Assembly (NCBI GenBank): GCA_002719475.1
Contig: PBHQ01000009.1
Location: 1 to 22,885, forward strand
Length of the DNA: 22,885 bases
Source of the DNA: Methanobacteriota archaeon
GTDB lineage: Archaea > Thermoplasmatota > Poseidoniia > Poseidoniales > Poseidoniaceae
Direction of reading: 5' to 3'
In this document: positions 1-7,507 of the stretch, piece after piece
Position numbering within the stretch: position 1 is the first letter of the stretch
How the letters are laid out: every line of letters starts with the position of its first letter
Notes under the pieces: generated by a model
Told to the model about the DNA's origin: nothing
Seen by the model: only the letters and a program-made list of their open reading frames with translations
The model's database searches: none
Position numbers and translations under genes: made by a program

Positions 1-46
1 TATTGCATCACTCTTATGACTGCCTCGCTTCAGCCGCTGCCTACAA

Positions 47-129
47 GCCGAGATCGCATAGCCCGGTATTGCGGTGGATTCGAAATCCACTGTCCCCTGG
101 ACGCGGGAGTTCGAATCTCCCTCTCGGCG
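47..129 (+). tRNA. tRNA-Ser (anticodon CGA)
   Basis: A complete type II tRNA cloverleaf is visible. The acceptor stem GCCGAGA (47-53) pairs with TCTCGGC (122-128), followed by discriminator G129. The D stem is GCA/TGC, the anticodon stem GTGGA/TCCAC encloses loop TTCGAAA with anticodon CGA at 81-83, and the T arm is GGGAG-TTCGAAT-CTCCC. The long variable arm folds as GTCC-CCT-GGAC (92-102), which is the serine identity feature. The tRNA reads UCG codons. CCA is not encoded. No intron is seen. Confidence 0.96.
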
Positions 130-147
130 CTCCAATTCTACACCCTG

Positions 148-153
148 TTTTTT
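148..153 (+). terminator. Poly-T terminator after tRNA-Ser
   Basis: A run of six T follows the tRNA 3' end by 18 bases. Archaeal RNA polymerase stops at such U-tracts without needing a hairpin, so this is the likely tRNA terminator. It is inferred from position and composition only. Confidence 0.4.
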
Positions 154-244
154 ACACCAAATTTGTTGACACTAATTGGTTCATAATTGAATTACTAATT
201 GTTCAAAAGGTTACCCTTATTGGTGCTGGGCTTGACCCGAAATT

Positions 245-1435
245 ATGGCCGGTGCTCATGATGTCTTTGAAATCGTGGTCACAAGTATGAGAGATGCCTT
301 CCTAGCCGTGACAGTTTTTGTTGCAGCAATGGTACTACTATTCAGTTGGTTGCAGTATGCGACCAGTGGCCGTTTTGTCGAATATATTCGAGAGAAGAAG
401 AAATTACAGCCCGTCATTGGTGCGTTGATGGGATTGACGCCAGGCTGTGGTGGTGCCATTGTCATGATGCCAATGTATGCGCGAGGCTATGTGACTTACG
501 GCACAGTTGTGGCCACATTAATCGCCACACTGGGAGATTCAGCCTTCGTATTGATTGGGGCTGCAGTAACAGATTCTAGCTTCATTGCACCCTTGTTTGC
601 CGTTCACGCCATCTCATTCTTTGTCGGCGTCACTTGGGGCTATTTGGTCGACATGGCGGGGATAACTCCACGTACACCCCTTGGTCGTATTGGCCCTACT
701 ATCTCGCAAGAAGAACCCCAAGCCGCACCCGAGGGCGAATCACCACTAGATGATCTTTCACGTGAAGTTCCCGAGGGGATTGGATACAAGATTTTACATC
801 AAGGCTACTTTTTATGGTGGATAATTACCTTATTTGGCCTGATTTTTGCTATTCTATTATTGGTGTGGTCAGGCCAAGACCCGGATTACAGTCTGGAACT
901 CTCTTACAACCCATTAACACTTGATGGTTTTATCACGTGGGTCGGTCTCATTGGAACAACCTCTTCTGTGATTCTCTATGTGGCTCAGAAGAATTGGTTT
1001 GCTGATGACACGGAGGCAACCATAGGTGACAAATTGCATTCAAGGCGTGAGACCATGGTGCATGCTGCAAGTGAAACTGCATTCGTTACATTTTGGGTGA
1101 TGATTGCTTACTTGGCGTTTGAATTCATGTTGCTATTCAGTGGACTTTCCGAACAAGATATGGCCAATTATGGAGACGGGATGATCGCTGTCACGGTTGC
1201 AGCTATGATTGGGGTGATTCCAGGTTGTGGACCACAAATCATTGCTATTACTGCATATACGAAGGACATGATTTCATTCCCAGCATTGACTGCTAATGCC
1301 ATCAGTCAGGACGGAGATGCTTTGTTTCCATTGTTGGTTCGTCACAAAGCTGCTAGTCTTTGGGCAACAGTTCACACTACGATCCCGGCAATTATTGCAG
1401 GAATCGTATTGTTTGTCGCTGGTGTAAATTTCTGA
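245..1435 (+). CDS. Putative 10TM heavy-metal / manganese exporter (ArsP_2-like)
   Basis: This is a 396-residue polytopic membrane protein, probably a metal-ion exporter of the cytoplasmic membrane. It consists of two related halves. Each carries a PGCG motif (residues 66-69 and 326-329) in a hydrophobic stretch, followed about 30 residues later by an acidic motif (GDSAF at 97-101 and DGDALF near 356-361). This pseudo-symmetric layout is what I associate with the putative 10TM heavy-metal exporter family, often annotated as putative manganese transporter. An acidic, proline-rich cytoplasmic loop (about 150-180) separates the halves. The ATG at 245 follows GGTGCT weakly; Met15 (287) is a possible later start. 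The substrate cannot be told from sequence. It stands alone downstream of tRNA-Ser. Confidence 0.75.
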   Translation: MAGAHDVFEIVVTSMRDAFLAVTVFVAAMVLLFSWLQYATSGRFVEYIREKKKLQPVIGALMGLTPGCGGAIVMMPMYARGYVTYGTVVATLIATLGDSAFVLIGAAVTDSSFIAPLFAVHAISFFVGVTWGYLVDMAGITPRTPLGRIGPTISQEEPQAAPEGESPLDDLSREVPEGIGYKILHQGYFLWWIITLFGLIFAILLLVWSGQDPDYSLELSYNPLTLDGFITWVGLIGTTSSVILYVAQKNWFADDTEATIGDKLHSRRETMVHAASETAFVTFWVMIAYLAFEFMLLFSGLSEQDMANYGDGMIAVTVAAMIGVIPGCGPQIIAITAYTKDMISFPALTANAISQDGDALFPLLVRHKAASLWATVHTTIPAIIAGIVLFVAGVNF

Positions 1436-1540
1436 GCAGAGGGTGGCGATGAAACCGGCCCACGCAAAGGTATTGTGAAAACCCTTCCAATCCATCCAAT
1501 TCAATCGGCCTGTTAATTTAGTGATATTCAAATTGCATGA

Positions 1541-1548
1541 TTTAATAT
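1541..1548 (+). promoter_or_regulatory. Candidate TATA box for the 1600-2432 gene pair
   Basis: TTTAATAT resembles an archaeal TATA box. It would place transcription start near 1570-1575, ahead of the ATG at 1600. The surrounding 1436-1599 gap holds nothing else I recognise. Confidence 0.4.
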
Positions 1549-1599
1549 GGCCAGTATTCATAGTTCTTAATTAATTGATAGATTTTGGATGTCGATAGA

Positions 1600-1941
1600 A
1601 TGTCAATATTCATCAGCGATGAAGCGAAACAGAAATTCCAGAGTTTTTGGTTTGGATTAGCAACTCCAATTCTTATTGGAGGGGGATGCTCTCTTTTTTC
1701 ATTGGGTGTTTTATCGACTCACGATGGCCCTGTGAGTGAATTCTCCTATGTTGAGTATTTTTTTGCAGTGTTTTGGATACTGGGGCATCTCGTTCTTTGG
1801 CCATTGTCAGCATGGTGGTTGTTTCGGCGGGCAAAAAAACTTGAAAATTTACATTTAAAAAGGGGATCTCTGATGTCCATGAGTGTGGCCTTTTTTTGGG
1901 TAACTTCCACTATTCTGTTAGGATTAACCCTACACTTTTGA
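1600..1941 (+). CDS. Small hypothetical membrane protein (3 TM)
   Basis: This is a 113-residue protein that I do not recognise. Three hydrophobic spans are visible: one near the N terminus containing GLATPILIGGG, one through FFAVFWILGHLVLWPLSAWW, and one at the C terminus (SVAFFWVTSTILLGLTL). A basic segment (RRAKKLENLHLKR) lies between spans 2 and 3 and is probably cytoplasmic. I chose the ATG at 1600; an in-frame TTG at 1585 would add five residues. It is followed after 11 bases by another small membrane protein, so the two probably form an operon. Base composition is A+T-rich compared with the ribosomal and hpn genes. Confidence 0.6.
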   Translation: MSIFISDEAKQKFQSFWFGLATPILIGGGCSLFSLGVLSTHDGPVSEFSYVEYFFAVFWILGHLVLWPLSAWWLFRRAKKLENLHLKRGSLMSMSVAFFWVTSTILLGLTLHF

Positions 1942-1952
1942 GAGGTGCATAA

Positions 1953-2432
1953 ATGTCATCTGAGATTCCTGAACTTGAAAAGGAGAAAGCAGTAGAAATA
2001 TGTCATTCTTGTGGTGAACGTCTAAGAGTTTCTTCGACTTATCCTAGAACTGCGCATTGTCCTAATTGTGATCAAAAGTTCCTAGTTGAGGCCTCTATTG
2101 GGGGAGCAAATAATGAAGACCATTTAAGAAAAAAAATTTACATACGCCAAGGTTCTTTTTGGCTTGGTTTAGTTATTCCTGTAATACCATCAATCATAAT
2201 GATGTTTTTTGTTTTAATGACGGGTGATGTAAATGTTTTATTTTATTGGATGTGTTCTCTTTGCCTTTGGCCTATTATTGGATTTGTTATAGGTATGAGT
2301 GTAGTTTTTGTTGAAAGTTTCCGTGCTGGGGGGAGAGTTTCTGCGATAATAGGTTTGATCGTTGCTGTTTTAGTTTGGTTATGGGTCTTTAGTTGGCTTC
2401 CTGCTGCTCTTCGTCGAAGTCATTCCCGATAA
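1953..2432 (+). CDS. Zinc-ribbon membrane protein, function unknown
   Basis: This is a 159-residue protein with an N-terminal zinc ribbon: CHSC and CPNC, 18 residues apart, at about residues 17-40. Three hydrophobic spans follow (about 70-91, 95-123 and 130-150). The ribbon should be cytoplasmic with the rest anchored in the membrane. GAGGTG at 1942-1947 is a good Shine-Dalgarno for the ATG at 1953. It lies 11 bases after the previous small membrane protein. Base composition is strikingly A+T-rich: block 2161-2220 has 17 G+C of 60. No specific function can be assigned; a prokaryotic zinc-ribbon sensor or scaffold is only a guess. Confidence 0.65.
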   Translation: MSSEIPELEKEKAVEICHSCGERLRVSSTYPRTAHCPNCDQKFLVEASIGGANNEDHLRKKIYIRQGSFWLGLVIPVIPSIIMMFFVLMTGDVNVLFYWMCSLCLWPIIGFVIGMSVVFVESFRAGGRVSAIIGLIVAVLVWLWVFSWLPAALRRSHSR

Positions 2433-2453
2433 TGAAAAAATGACTCCGGGAAT
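2422..2453. repeat. Inverted repeat at convergent gene ends
   Basis: ATTCCCG (2422-2428) and CGGGAAT (2447-2453) form a 7-bp inverted repeat around an A-rich loop, across the stop of the zinc-ribbon membrane gene and just before the end of the oppositely oriented acyltransferase gene. It could act as a bidirectional RNA hairpin at the 3' ends. There is no adjacent T-run, so terminator function is uncertain. Confidence 0.25.
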
Positions 2454-2498
2454 CCTTGACACTGGTATTTGGATGGGTTTGGGATACAAGAATCCGTG

Positions 2499-3767
2499 TT
2501 ATTGCGCGATTACACCTGCTCCGATAAGCCACAGCAACAACATGAGAATCATCCCCACGGCGAGGGCGTTAAAGACCAACGAAAACACGATGCGAATGCC
2601 CTTCTCCTCGGTTCTGTTGTAAGGAAACAGTTTGTTGACTTCTTCCTTTCCACCCTTGATGCCGAACAAGGGTCGGAAAAGAGATGCTCGTCTGGCGATT
2701 TCAAAACAAATAACCACGCCCACAAAGACAACGATGGTTCCTATAACCATCGACATGTAGTAGCCCAGACCAATCAAAGCGAACAAAGCAATCGGGAGGA
2801 ACGTCAGGTGTAGGTGGACAATGTAAGTAGGATATACTGCCTCATTGAGGTAGGCGAGCCACTTGCTGGGTTTGTTGAGGAGTTTGGAAGCCCAACTGAA
2901 GACCAAGAGACACCAAAACCATGCATGGAAGGACTGGATTAGAGCAGCGATGGTTGGTTCAAGAGCAAATGCAACGTATCCTTGATCCACCCAACCGCCT
3001 TCGTAAATATCAGGTGTTTCGAACATCTCTCCACTCATGAACCAAACAACGGCCAAGATGGGTGTGATGACGGTGACGGGGATTCTGACCTTGTCAATTG
3101 CAGGGAAGTAGTCCTCTTTGGCTGCAATCATCAAGTATCCAAACAGGAAGTAAATCATGTAGCGCGGAAATTCCCACCACATCCCTACTTCTCCAAATCC
3201 CCACGGCTTGAACAAGATTCCATTTAGGGCGAGGACAAGGGGCGGTAAGAGAAGAAGGCCCATGCCGTGGCGAACTTTCAGTAACGAGCGCGTTGCCTTG
3301 ATTATTTTCCCGTCGGGGTTGTTGCGTACGTGCGAGAACAGGGGTGTCAAAAGAACGGAGTAAATCAAGAGGTTATAGATGAACCAAAGGTGGCCATACG
3401 GCATGTCTTCTGACCCGGGAAAGAGTTTGAAGAGCAGCGATGTTGTCCGCAAAGGATCAAAGATGCCGAAGAAGAGGATGTACGAGCCAAACAAGATAGG
3501 AATCCCGAGACGGGAAAAACGCTCTTTGACGTAAACGCCCCATGTTCTCCTTCGAAAAGCGAATGCTGTGCCCATGCCTGAAATGACAAAAAGGGCCGCC
3601 AAGCGCCATTGATGCATCACGCCGATGATGAAGAACAATGGAAGATTGAACAGCTCCATGCTACTATCTTCGAGTTCAAGTTCATCTAAGGAAAATACGG
3701 CATAATGAAACCAAATAAGCAAACCAAACAGGATAACCCGCAACCAGTCAATATCGTGGCGTCGCAT
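2499..3767 (-). CDS. Acyltransferase family 3 membrane protein
   Basis: This is an about 422-residue integral membrane protein of the acyltransferase-3 (OafA/MdoC-like) family, which transfers acyl groups to sugars, glycans or lipids at the membrane. Family features seen are the opening DIDWLRV followed by a first span with FHY, the FVISG motif after WRLAAL, and the basic ERFSRLGIP motif that begins the next span. The YPTYIVHLH segment near the end is also typical, and about ten hydrophobic spans alternate with basic loops. I chose the ATG at 3767, directly before DIDWLRV; the open frame reaches back to a TTG at 3842, adding 25 polar residues unlike the family. It is convergent with the small membrane genes. 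The acceptor substrate is unknown. Confidence 0.8.
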   Translation of the reverse strand: MRRHDIDWLRVILFGLLIWFHYAVFSLDELELEDSSMELFNLPLFFIIGVMHQWRLAALFVISGMGTAFAFRRRTWGVYVKERFSRLGIPILFGSYILFFGIFDPLRTTSLLFKLFPGSEDMPYGHLWFIYNLLIYSVLLTPLFSHVRNNPDGKIIKATRSLLKVRHGMGLLLLPPLVLALNGILFKPWGFGEVGMWWEFPRYMIYFLFGYLMIAAKEDYFPAIDKVRIPVTVITPILAVVWFMSGEMFETPDIYEGGWVDQGYVAFALEPTIAALIQSFHAWFWCLLVFSWASKLLNKPSKWLAYLNEAVYPTYIVHLHLTFLPIALFALIGLGYYMSMVIGTIVVFVGVVICFEIARRASLFRPLFGIKGGKEEVNKLFPYNRTEEKGIRIVFSLVFNALAVGMILMLLLWLIGAGVIAQ

Positions 3768-3895
3768 TGGTTTTTTTCCGATTAATTTTTTATTTAACTC
3801 ATCGCAACTTCCATTATCCAAGCGGTTAGAACCATCAACCAATGAATTCGGATGTGTTAGAAGGTTGTGCAGTGGGTCGATAAAGACGCTAGGTA

Positions 3896-4276
3896 TTAAT
3901 TTTCAATTTTTTCGATTTGGAAAATCTTCTCTTCGGGGCCCCATGAAACGAGTCCAGGTTCTTTGAAAATGAAATACTTGGTAATGAATTCTTTTCCGAG
4001 CTCGGGATGTTCTTCTTCTAGAGTGATGCTGATTCTAGTGCTGTATGTTCCAAGCGAACCTACGCAGCCTTTCCCTATGATTCCATCGACCAAAACGGCA
4101 TGGGGTTCGGAAAGAACTCTGTTTTCACTATCAAAAGGGGAGTAATCTGACTCCAACTTTAGGTTCTCTTCAGTAGCGGGCACGGTATTGTACTTATTTT
4201 CCAATGACATAATAATAGGTCTCATTGGTCTCTTATTAAGTCTGTTAGTAGGATTACTAACGTTCTGGGACTTCAT
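3896..4276 (-). CDS. Hypothetical protein downstream of the K+ channel
   Basis: This is a 126-residue soluble protein that I do not recognise. It is acidic, with an N-terminal basic stretch (to about residue 20) and a central region containing VDGIIGKGCVGSLGTYS. The start ATG overlaps the stop of the upstream channel gene as ATGA (4273-4276), which supports translational coupling and this start. Met23 (4210) is an alternative. Coupling suggests it may work with the channel, but the sequence shows no domain to confirm that. Confidence 0.6.
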   Translation of the reverse strand: MKSQNVSNPTNRLNKRPMRPIIMSLENKYNTVPATEENLKLESDYSPFDSENRVLSEPHAVLVDGIIGKGCVGSLGTYSTRISITLEEEHPELGKEFITKYFIFKEPGLVSWGPEEKIFQIEKIEN

Positions 4277-5454
4277 CGTCCTTGCATGACGCCTAGCCTT
4301 TCAGCCACGACATCATTCTCACCTGGAGTTCCCATGAAGATGATGATTTCTCCGGCTTTGAGTTTATGTTTGGTACTCGGATTACCCTTGACATCCCACC
4401 CTTCGTTTTCGGCATCGCCGTTGTTTTCTTCGGCAACTGCGATAAGCAATGCTCCATCATTTGCGATCATATCCTTGCGGACATCCGACACGGTCATTCC
4501 TACTGCAGAAGATTCTGAGGTTACTGTGAACTGTTGGATGTCGCACTCAGATAGTCCTGAGGTCATGGTATCTACCAGCAAAGCAACTTCTGGCTCGAAT
4601 GCAGCACTTGCGACCAAGCGACCGCCTATCTCGAATGGGGAGGCTACGTAGGTTACTCCTGATGCAGAGAAGGTCTTGCGCAATTCGGGTCTCTGTACGT
4701 ATACGATGATGCGGACATTTGGATTGTTTGCTCTTACGTTCAGGCTGGATATCAGATTGGTTGTATCTTCAGATGTTGCGATGATTATAGTGTGGGCACT
4801 AGTATGATTCACTCTTTCCAAGGCCGGAACTGCGGTTGCATCTCCAACGGTTATGAACAAGTTGTCAGATTCTCCGAGTTCCTTGATCAATGAGATTTCA
4901 TTTTGATCTTCGCATATCACTGCGACTTGCCTACCTGCTGCAAGTAATTCTGGTATTGCGACTTTCGATATACTGCTCCAGCCACATACTATCACATGGT
5001 TTTCCAAATTTGTTCCTGTCATTCCTAGCCACCTTAATCTATTGTAATCCAAAACTGCTGATTGTATTCCCGAGAGCACTATGGCGATGAACACCATGGT
5101 GGTCATGATGAACATTCCTGCTGCCAGCCTTCCACCAATCGAGACGGGATAATGATCGCCGTACCCGATGGTCCCCAAGGTTACTGTCGACCACCAAAGG
5201 GCATCGTCTGGCCGTTCGATATTCGGCTCTCTTGGACATGTATCGCAACCGTTGAGAACATATTCTTCGCGGGTCATTCCGGCATCTTCCAAAGCTCGTT
5301 CGAAATTCCTTCCTTGTGCGGTTTCAAAGCCCCAAACTGCAAATGCAGTTGCTACATACAGAAAGAAGACCACCAGTACGGGACCAGCTATCTTCAGCAG
5401 TACAATTTGCCGAATTTTGGCTGTGTCCGAATTGGGAATCACGAAACTCCACAA
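4273..5454 (-). CDS. MthK-like potassium channel with RCK (TrkA-N/TrkA-C) domains
   Basis: This is a 393-residue K+ channel subunit. TM1 spans about residues 17-44. A pore helix and selectivity filter follow, TLGTIGYGD (92-100), with GYGD intact, then TM2 at about 107-137. The long turret between TM1 and the pore (about 45-82) contains a CDTC pair. A Rossmann RCK domain begins at NHVIVCGWS (152-160), closely resembling MthK, with a TrkA-C-like region in the last 90 residues. In MthK such domains form a ligand-binding gating ring. The open frame begins at a TTG (5454); GTG at Val5 (5442), preceded by GGAG, is an equal candidate. An internal start at Met145 is described separately. It lies 28 bases downstream of the PAC2 gene and is coupled to the following unknown gene. 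Confidence 0.9.
   Translation of the reverse strand: MWSFVIPNSDTAKIRQIVLLKIAGPVLVVFFLYVATAFAVWGFETAQGRNFERALEDAGMTREEYVLNGCDTCPREPNIERPDDALWWSTVTLGTIGYGDHYPVSIGGRLAAGMFIMTTMVFIAIVLSGIQSAVLDYNRLRWLGMTGTNLENHVIVCGWSSISKVAIPELLAAGRQVAVICEDQNEISLIKELGESDNLFITVGDATAVPALERVNHTSAHTIIIATSEDTTNLISSLNVRANNPNVRIIVYVQRPELRKTFSASGVTYVASPFEIGGRLVASAAFEPEVALLVDTMTSGLSECDIQQFTVTSESSAVGMTVSDVRKDMIANDGALLIAVAEENNGDAENEGWDVKGNPSTKHKLKAGEIIIFMGTPGENDVVAERLGVMQGR
5020..5035 (-). promoter_or_regulatory. Internal ribosome-binding site and ATG in the K+ channel gene
   Basis: On the minus strand AAGGTGG (5035-5029), a six-base spacer and ATG (5022-5020) lie in frame inside the channel gene. The ATG is Met145, eight residues before the RCK domain. 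Translation from here would give a pore-less RCK protein of 249 residues. Confidence 0.45.
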
Positions 5455-5482
5455 CGGGGTTCATATTTTTGGTTTGGCCTGT

Positions 5483-6241
5483 TCAAGAGTACAACATCGG
5501 TGCAGAATCATCCTTGCCTACATCAGTGAATTCACCAACGACTCCCTTTGTCTCCAGAATTGCTCTATTTGTAGCCATTCTCTCAAGGATAGTTCCGAGT
5601 GGCGAAGTATTCAATGAAAACCAATTAGCAATCGTTTGGAATAGGCGGTCCGCTGCTACAGGATCCACGCTCGCTCCAACTGTGGTGGAAATAGCACAAG
5701 AGGTGTTGACTCCTAATGCCGGTCCCAAGGATGACAATAGTCCTGCAAGGCCGATAACCCCACCACTGGGTTGATCTCTCCTGATATCGGCTCCATATTC
5801 TTCGAGATTCACTCTATTTGCTGAATCTGAACAGACTAAGAATACATCATCTTCTCCTGCTGGGGCGGCCATCCCTGCCAAAACGATGACTTGCTCAACC
5901 CCCGCATCTCTTGCTAGACTCAAAATCTCTGTTGCACATTCATGTTGTCCTTCTGGAGTCATCGGCTGTCCTTCAGCAGTTACTACCATTAGCCTATCAT
6001 CGATTTGATGAAATTCAATACCTGGGGGAATTAGCAATCCATTTTCATCCAGTTTGGCCTGTGGTGGCATTGCTGGATGCAATAATCTCAATATTAACTG
6101 GTTTTGATTTGCTTCAATTAATGAATCTACAACTAGTTTGCCAACATTTCCTACTCCTGGCAGAGCAGCTAGCATGATTCGATGTTCTGGTAATCCATCT
6201 TGCTCTTCAAACCAGTGATGAATCATCGACATGAAACGCAT
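5483..6241 (-). CDS. PAC2 family protein (proteasome assembly chaperone homologue)
   Basis: This is a 252-residue soluble protein of the PAC2 family, whose archaeal members are homologues of eukaryotic proteasome assembly chaperones and are thought to help assemble the 20S proteasome. The family pattern is visible: a glycine-rich turn LPGVGNVGKL near residue 29, a central VIVLAGMAAP strand (about 138-147), and a GVIGLAGLLSS motif (about 180-190) followed by a strand ending in ISTTVGASVDP. Archaeal genomes often place this gene after aIF2-alpha and Nop10, as here. Start ATG 6241 was kept; Met4 and Met6 are close alternatives, none with a clear Shine-Dalgarno. Confidence 0.85.
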   Translation of the reverse strand: MRFMSMIHHWFEEQDGLPEHRIMLAALPGVGNVGKLVVDSLIEANQNQLILRLLHPAMPPQAKLDENGLLIPPGIEFHQIDDRLMVVTAEGQPMTPEGQHECATEILSLARDAGVEQVIVLAGMAAPAGEDDVFLVCSDSANRVNLEEYGADIRRDQPSGGVIGLAGLLSSLGPALGVNTSCAISTTVGASVDPVAADRLFQTIANWFSLNTSPLGTILERMATNRAILETKGVVGEFTDVGKDDSAPMLYS

Positions 6242-6306
6242 TGGTTTGTCGACAGGGGATAATGATTCGGGCCTAAACTTGCCTCAAAGTGTTCGGATGT
6301 TGAGAA

Positions 6307-6525
6307 TCATTCTTCTTCCGAAACTGGATTTACTGGTTCTGGCAACCCTGCTAACCATTCTTTTCCACCGACATTGATGCGTTGCCTACGTCTTGCAGCT
6401 TGATGATCTTCAGGGGACCATTTCATTGGAGCGGCGGCCTGTGCGCGCTGACCACACTTAGGGCATGTAGTGGAAAGACCATGTGCCAAACAAGAGAGGC
6501 ACCTCTGTAGTTTTTGTCTTACCAA
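6307..6525 (-). CDS. nop10: H/ACA RNP component Nop10
   Basis: This is a small basic zinc-binding protein of the archaeal H/ACA RNP, which guides pseudouridylation of rRNA; Nop10 binds Cbf5. It shows the Nop10 pattern: QRCLSC, then CPKCG, then MKWSPEDHQAARRRQR, matching the family's CPxCG and FSPEDxxxxYRR elements. I chose the TTG at 6525 because GGGAG lies seven bases upstream and because homologues begin a few residues before the first cysteine, giving 72 residues. An ATG at 6546 would overlap the end of aIF2-alpha by 17 bases and add seven residues. The C terminus carries an extra acidic tail ending in EEE. Confidence 0.87.
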   Translation of the reverse strand: MVRQKLQRCLSCLAHGLSTTCPKCGQRAQAAAPMKWSPEDHQAARRRQRINVGGKEWLAGLPEPVNPVSEEE

Positions 6526-6529
6526 GGAA

Positions 6530-7312
6530 TCACTCCCTAATTGCATCCGCTCTGCCGCCAGATTCCTCAACCAGAGATAAGGTCGCTTCGCAAACAGATT
6601 CCCAGGTCGATTCCCCTGTTTTGTAGTCTGGTGCCTTAAGCTCTAAGCGATACTGAGGAGCGCCGTCATAATGACATGTGACGCTGATTTCCTTATCCTC
6701 GTCGCTGAATGATTCTGCTGCCAACAAGGCTTTACGAATAACCTCTATACCATCTGGAGTAGGACATTCTAGATTGAATATACCTTTGATATGAATGAAC
6801 GGAGGGATAATGTTCTCTATTGCAATCTTGATGAATTCATCAATCCAATCTCCTTCAAATCCGGCTTCAGACATTGCCTTCTCATTGATGGCAGATTCCT
6901 CAAATGCTGAGTATAGAGTTCCAAATGCATCCGTCAATTCAGCAGTGGTCTCAGCTATACCGTTTTCATCCCAACCGCATTTCTCTCCAAGGACCTTCAA
7001 CAGTTGATTCGCCCTTTGTTCATTCTTCCATGCCTGCATTGTATCTCTGCGCCTCTCTTCAGAGACGCTCTTGAGAGATAATTCCACACTACGCCCATCT
7101 TTTCGGGTTCGCAATACCTTGCAGACAAGCCTTTGTCCTTCGCGAACAAAACCGCGAATATTCTTGACCCAACCACTTGCTACTTCACCGATGAAGATGA
7201 ATCCTTCAAGTTCGTTATAATTGTCCAGAGTGGTATATGCTCCATTCTGTTTGACACTAGAGACTGTACAGACGACCAATTCACCTTCCTCTGGGAATTC
7301 AGTCTCTGCCAA
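6530..7312 (-). CDS. Translation initiation factor aIF2 subunit alpha
   Basis: This is the alpha subunit of archaeal initiation factor 2, which with beta and gamma delivers initiator Met-tRNA to the small ribosomal subunit. An S1-type OB fold occupies about residues 10-82 (GELVVCTVSSVKQNGAY, then GFIFIGEV and KVLRTRKDGRSVELSLK). A helical domain and the C-terminal alpha/beta domain that contacts gamma follow. Length is 260 residues, near the family norm. I chose the TTG at 7312 because GGAGGG (7324-7319) sits six bases upstream; a GTG at 7330 would overlap the eS27 stop and bury that Shine-Dalgarno. The Nop10 gene follows by four bases. Confidence 0.9.
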   Translation of the reverse strand: MAETEFPEEGELVVCTVSSVKQNGAYTTLDNYNELEGFIFIGEVASGWVKNIRGFVREGQRLVCKVLRTRKDGRSVELSLKSVSEERRRDTMQAWKNEQRANQLLKVLGEKCGWDENGIAETTAELTDAFGTLYSAFEESAINEKAMSEAGFEGDWIDEFIKIAIENIIPPFIHIKGIFNLECPTPDGIEVIRKALLAAESFSDEDKEISVTCHYDGAPQYRLELKAPDYKTGESTWESVCEATLSLVEESGGRADAIRE

Positions 7313-7326
7313 TTGTATCCCTCCTT

Positions 7327-7497
7327 TCACTGGAGGGCTTCAACGATGGTGCATCCGACCAGTTTTGCATTGCCTCCGGCAGGTTGTACCAGTGTGGCTC
7401 CACATACTCCACAAGCGATTGTGGTTGTTGCTCTCTTGAAAATGACAACTTCATTGCCGCAATCCCGACATGAAACTTTGAGAAATCCACTTGCCAT
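7327..7497 (-). CDS. rps27e: Ribosomal protein eS27
   Basis: This is a 56-residue small-subunit ribosomal protein with a C4 zinc ribbon: CRDC (Cys10, Cys13) and CGVC (Cys29, Cys32), followed by ATLVQPAGGNAKLVG and ending in EALQ, all typical of archaeal eS27. The start ATG at 7497 gives MASGFLKV. It lies between eL42 and aIF2-alpha, the usual archaeal arrangement; its TGA precedes the aIF2-alpha Shine-Dalgarno by two bases. Confidence 0.96.
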   Translation of the reverse strand: MASGFLKVSCRDCGNEVVIFKRATTTIACGVCGATLVQPAGGNAKLVGCTIVEALQ

Positions 7498-7507
7498 GAT
7501 CTTCACT

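Noticed and set aside
105..129. tRNA 3' end as an integration (att) site
   Set aside because: I found no second copy of the tRNA end and no integrase or other mobile gene in the window.
3..290. Open frame of 95 codons at the left edge
   Set aside because: It runs straight through the tRNA-Ser gene, and its sequence looks like no protein family.
5062..5774. Several plus-strand open frames over the K+ channel and PAC2 genes
   Set aside because: They are reverse-strand shadows of two well-supported genes and show no domain features.
7310..7330. GTG at 7330 as the aIF2-alpha start
   Set aside because: It overlaps the eS27 stop and would place the strong GGAGGG site inside the coding region; the TTG at 7312 has correct spacing.
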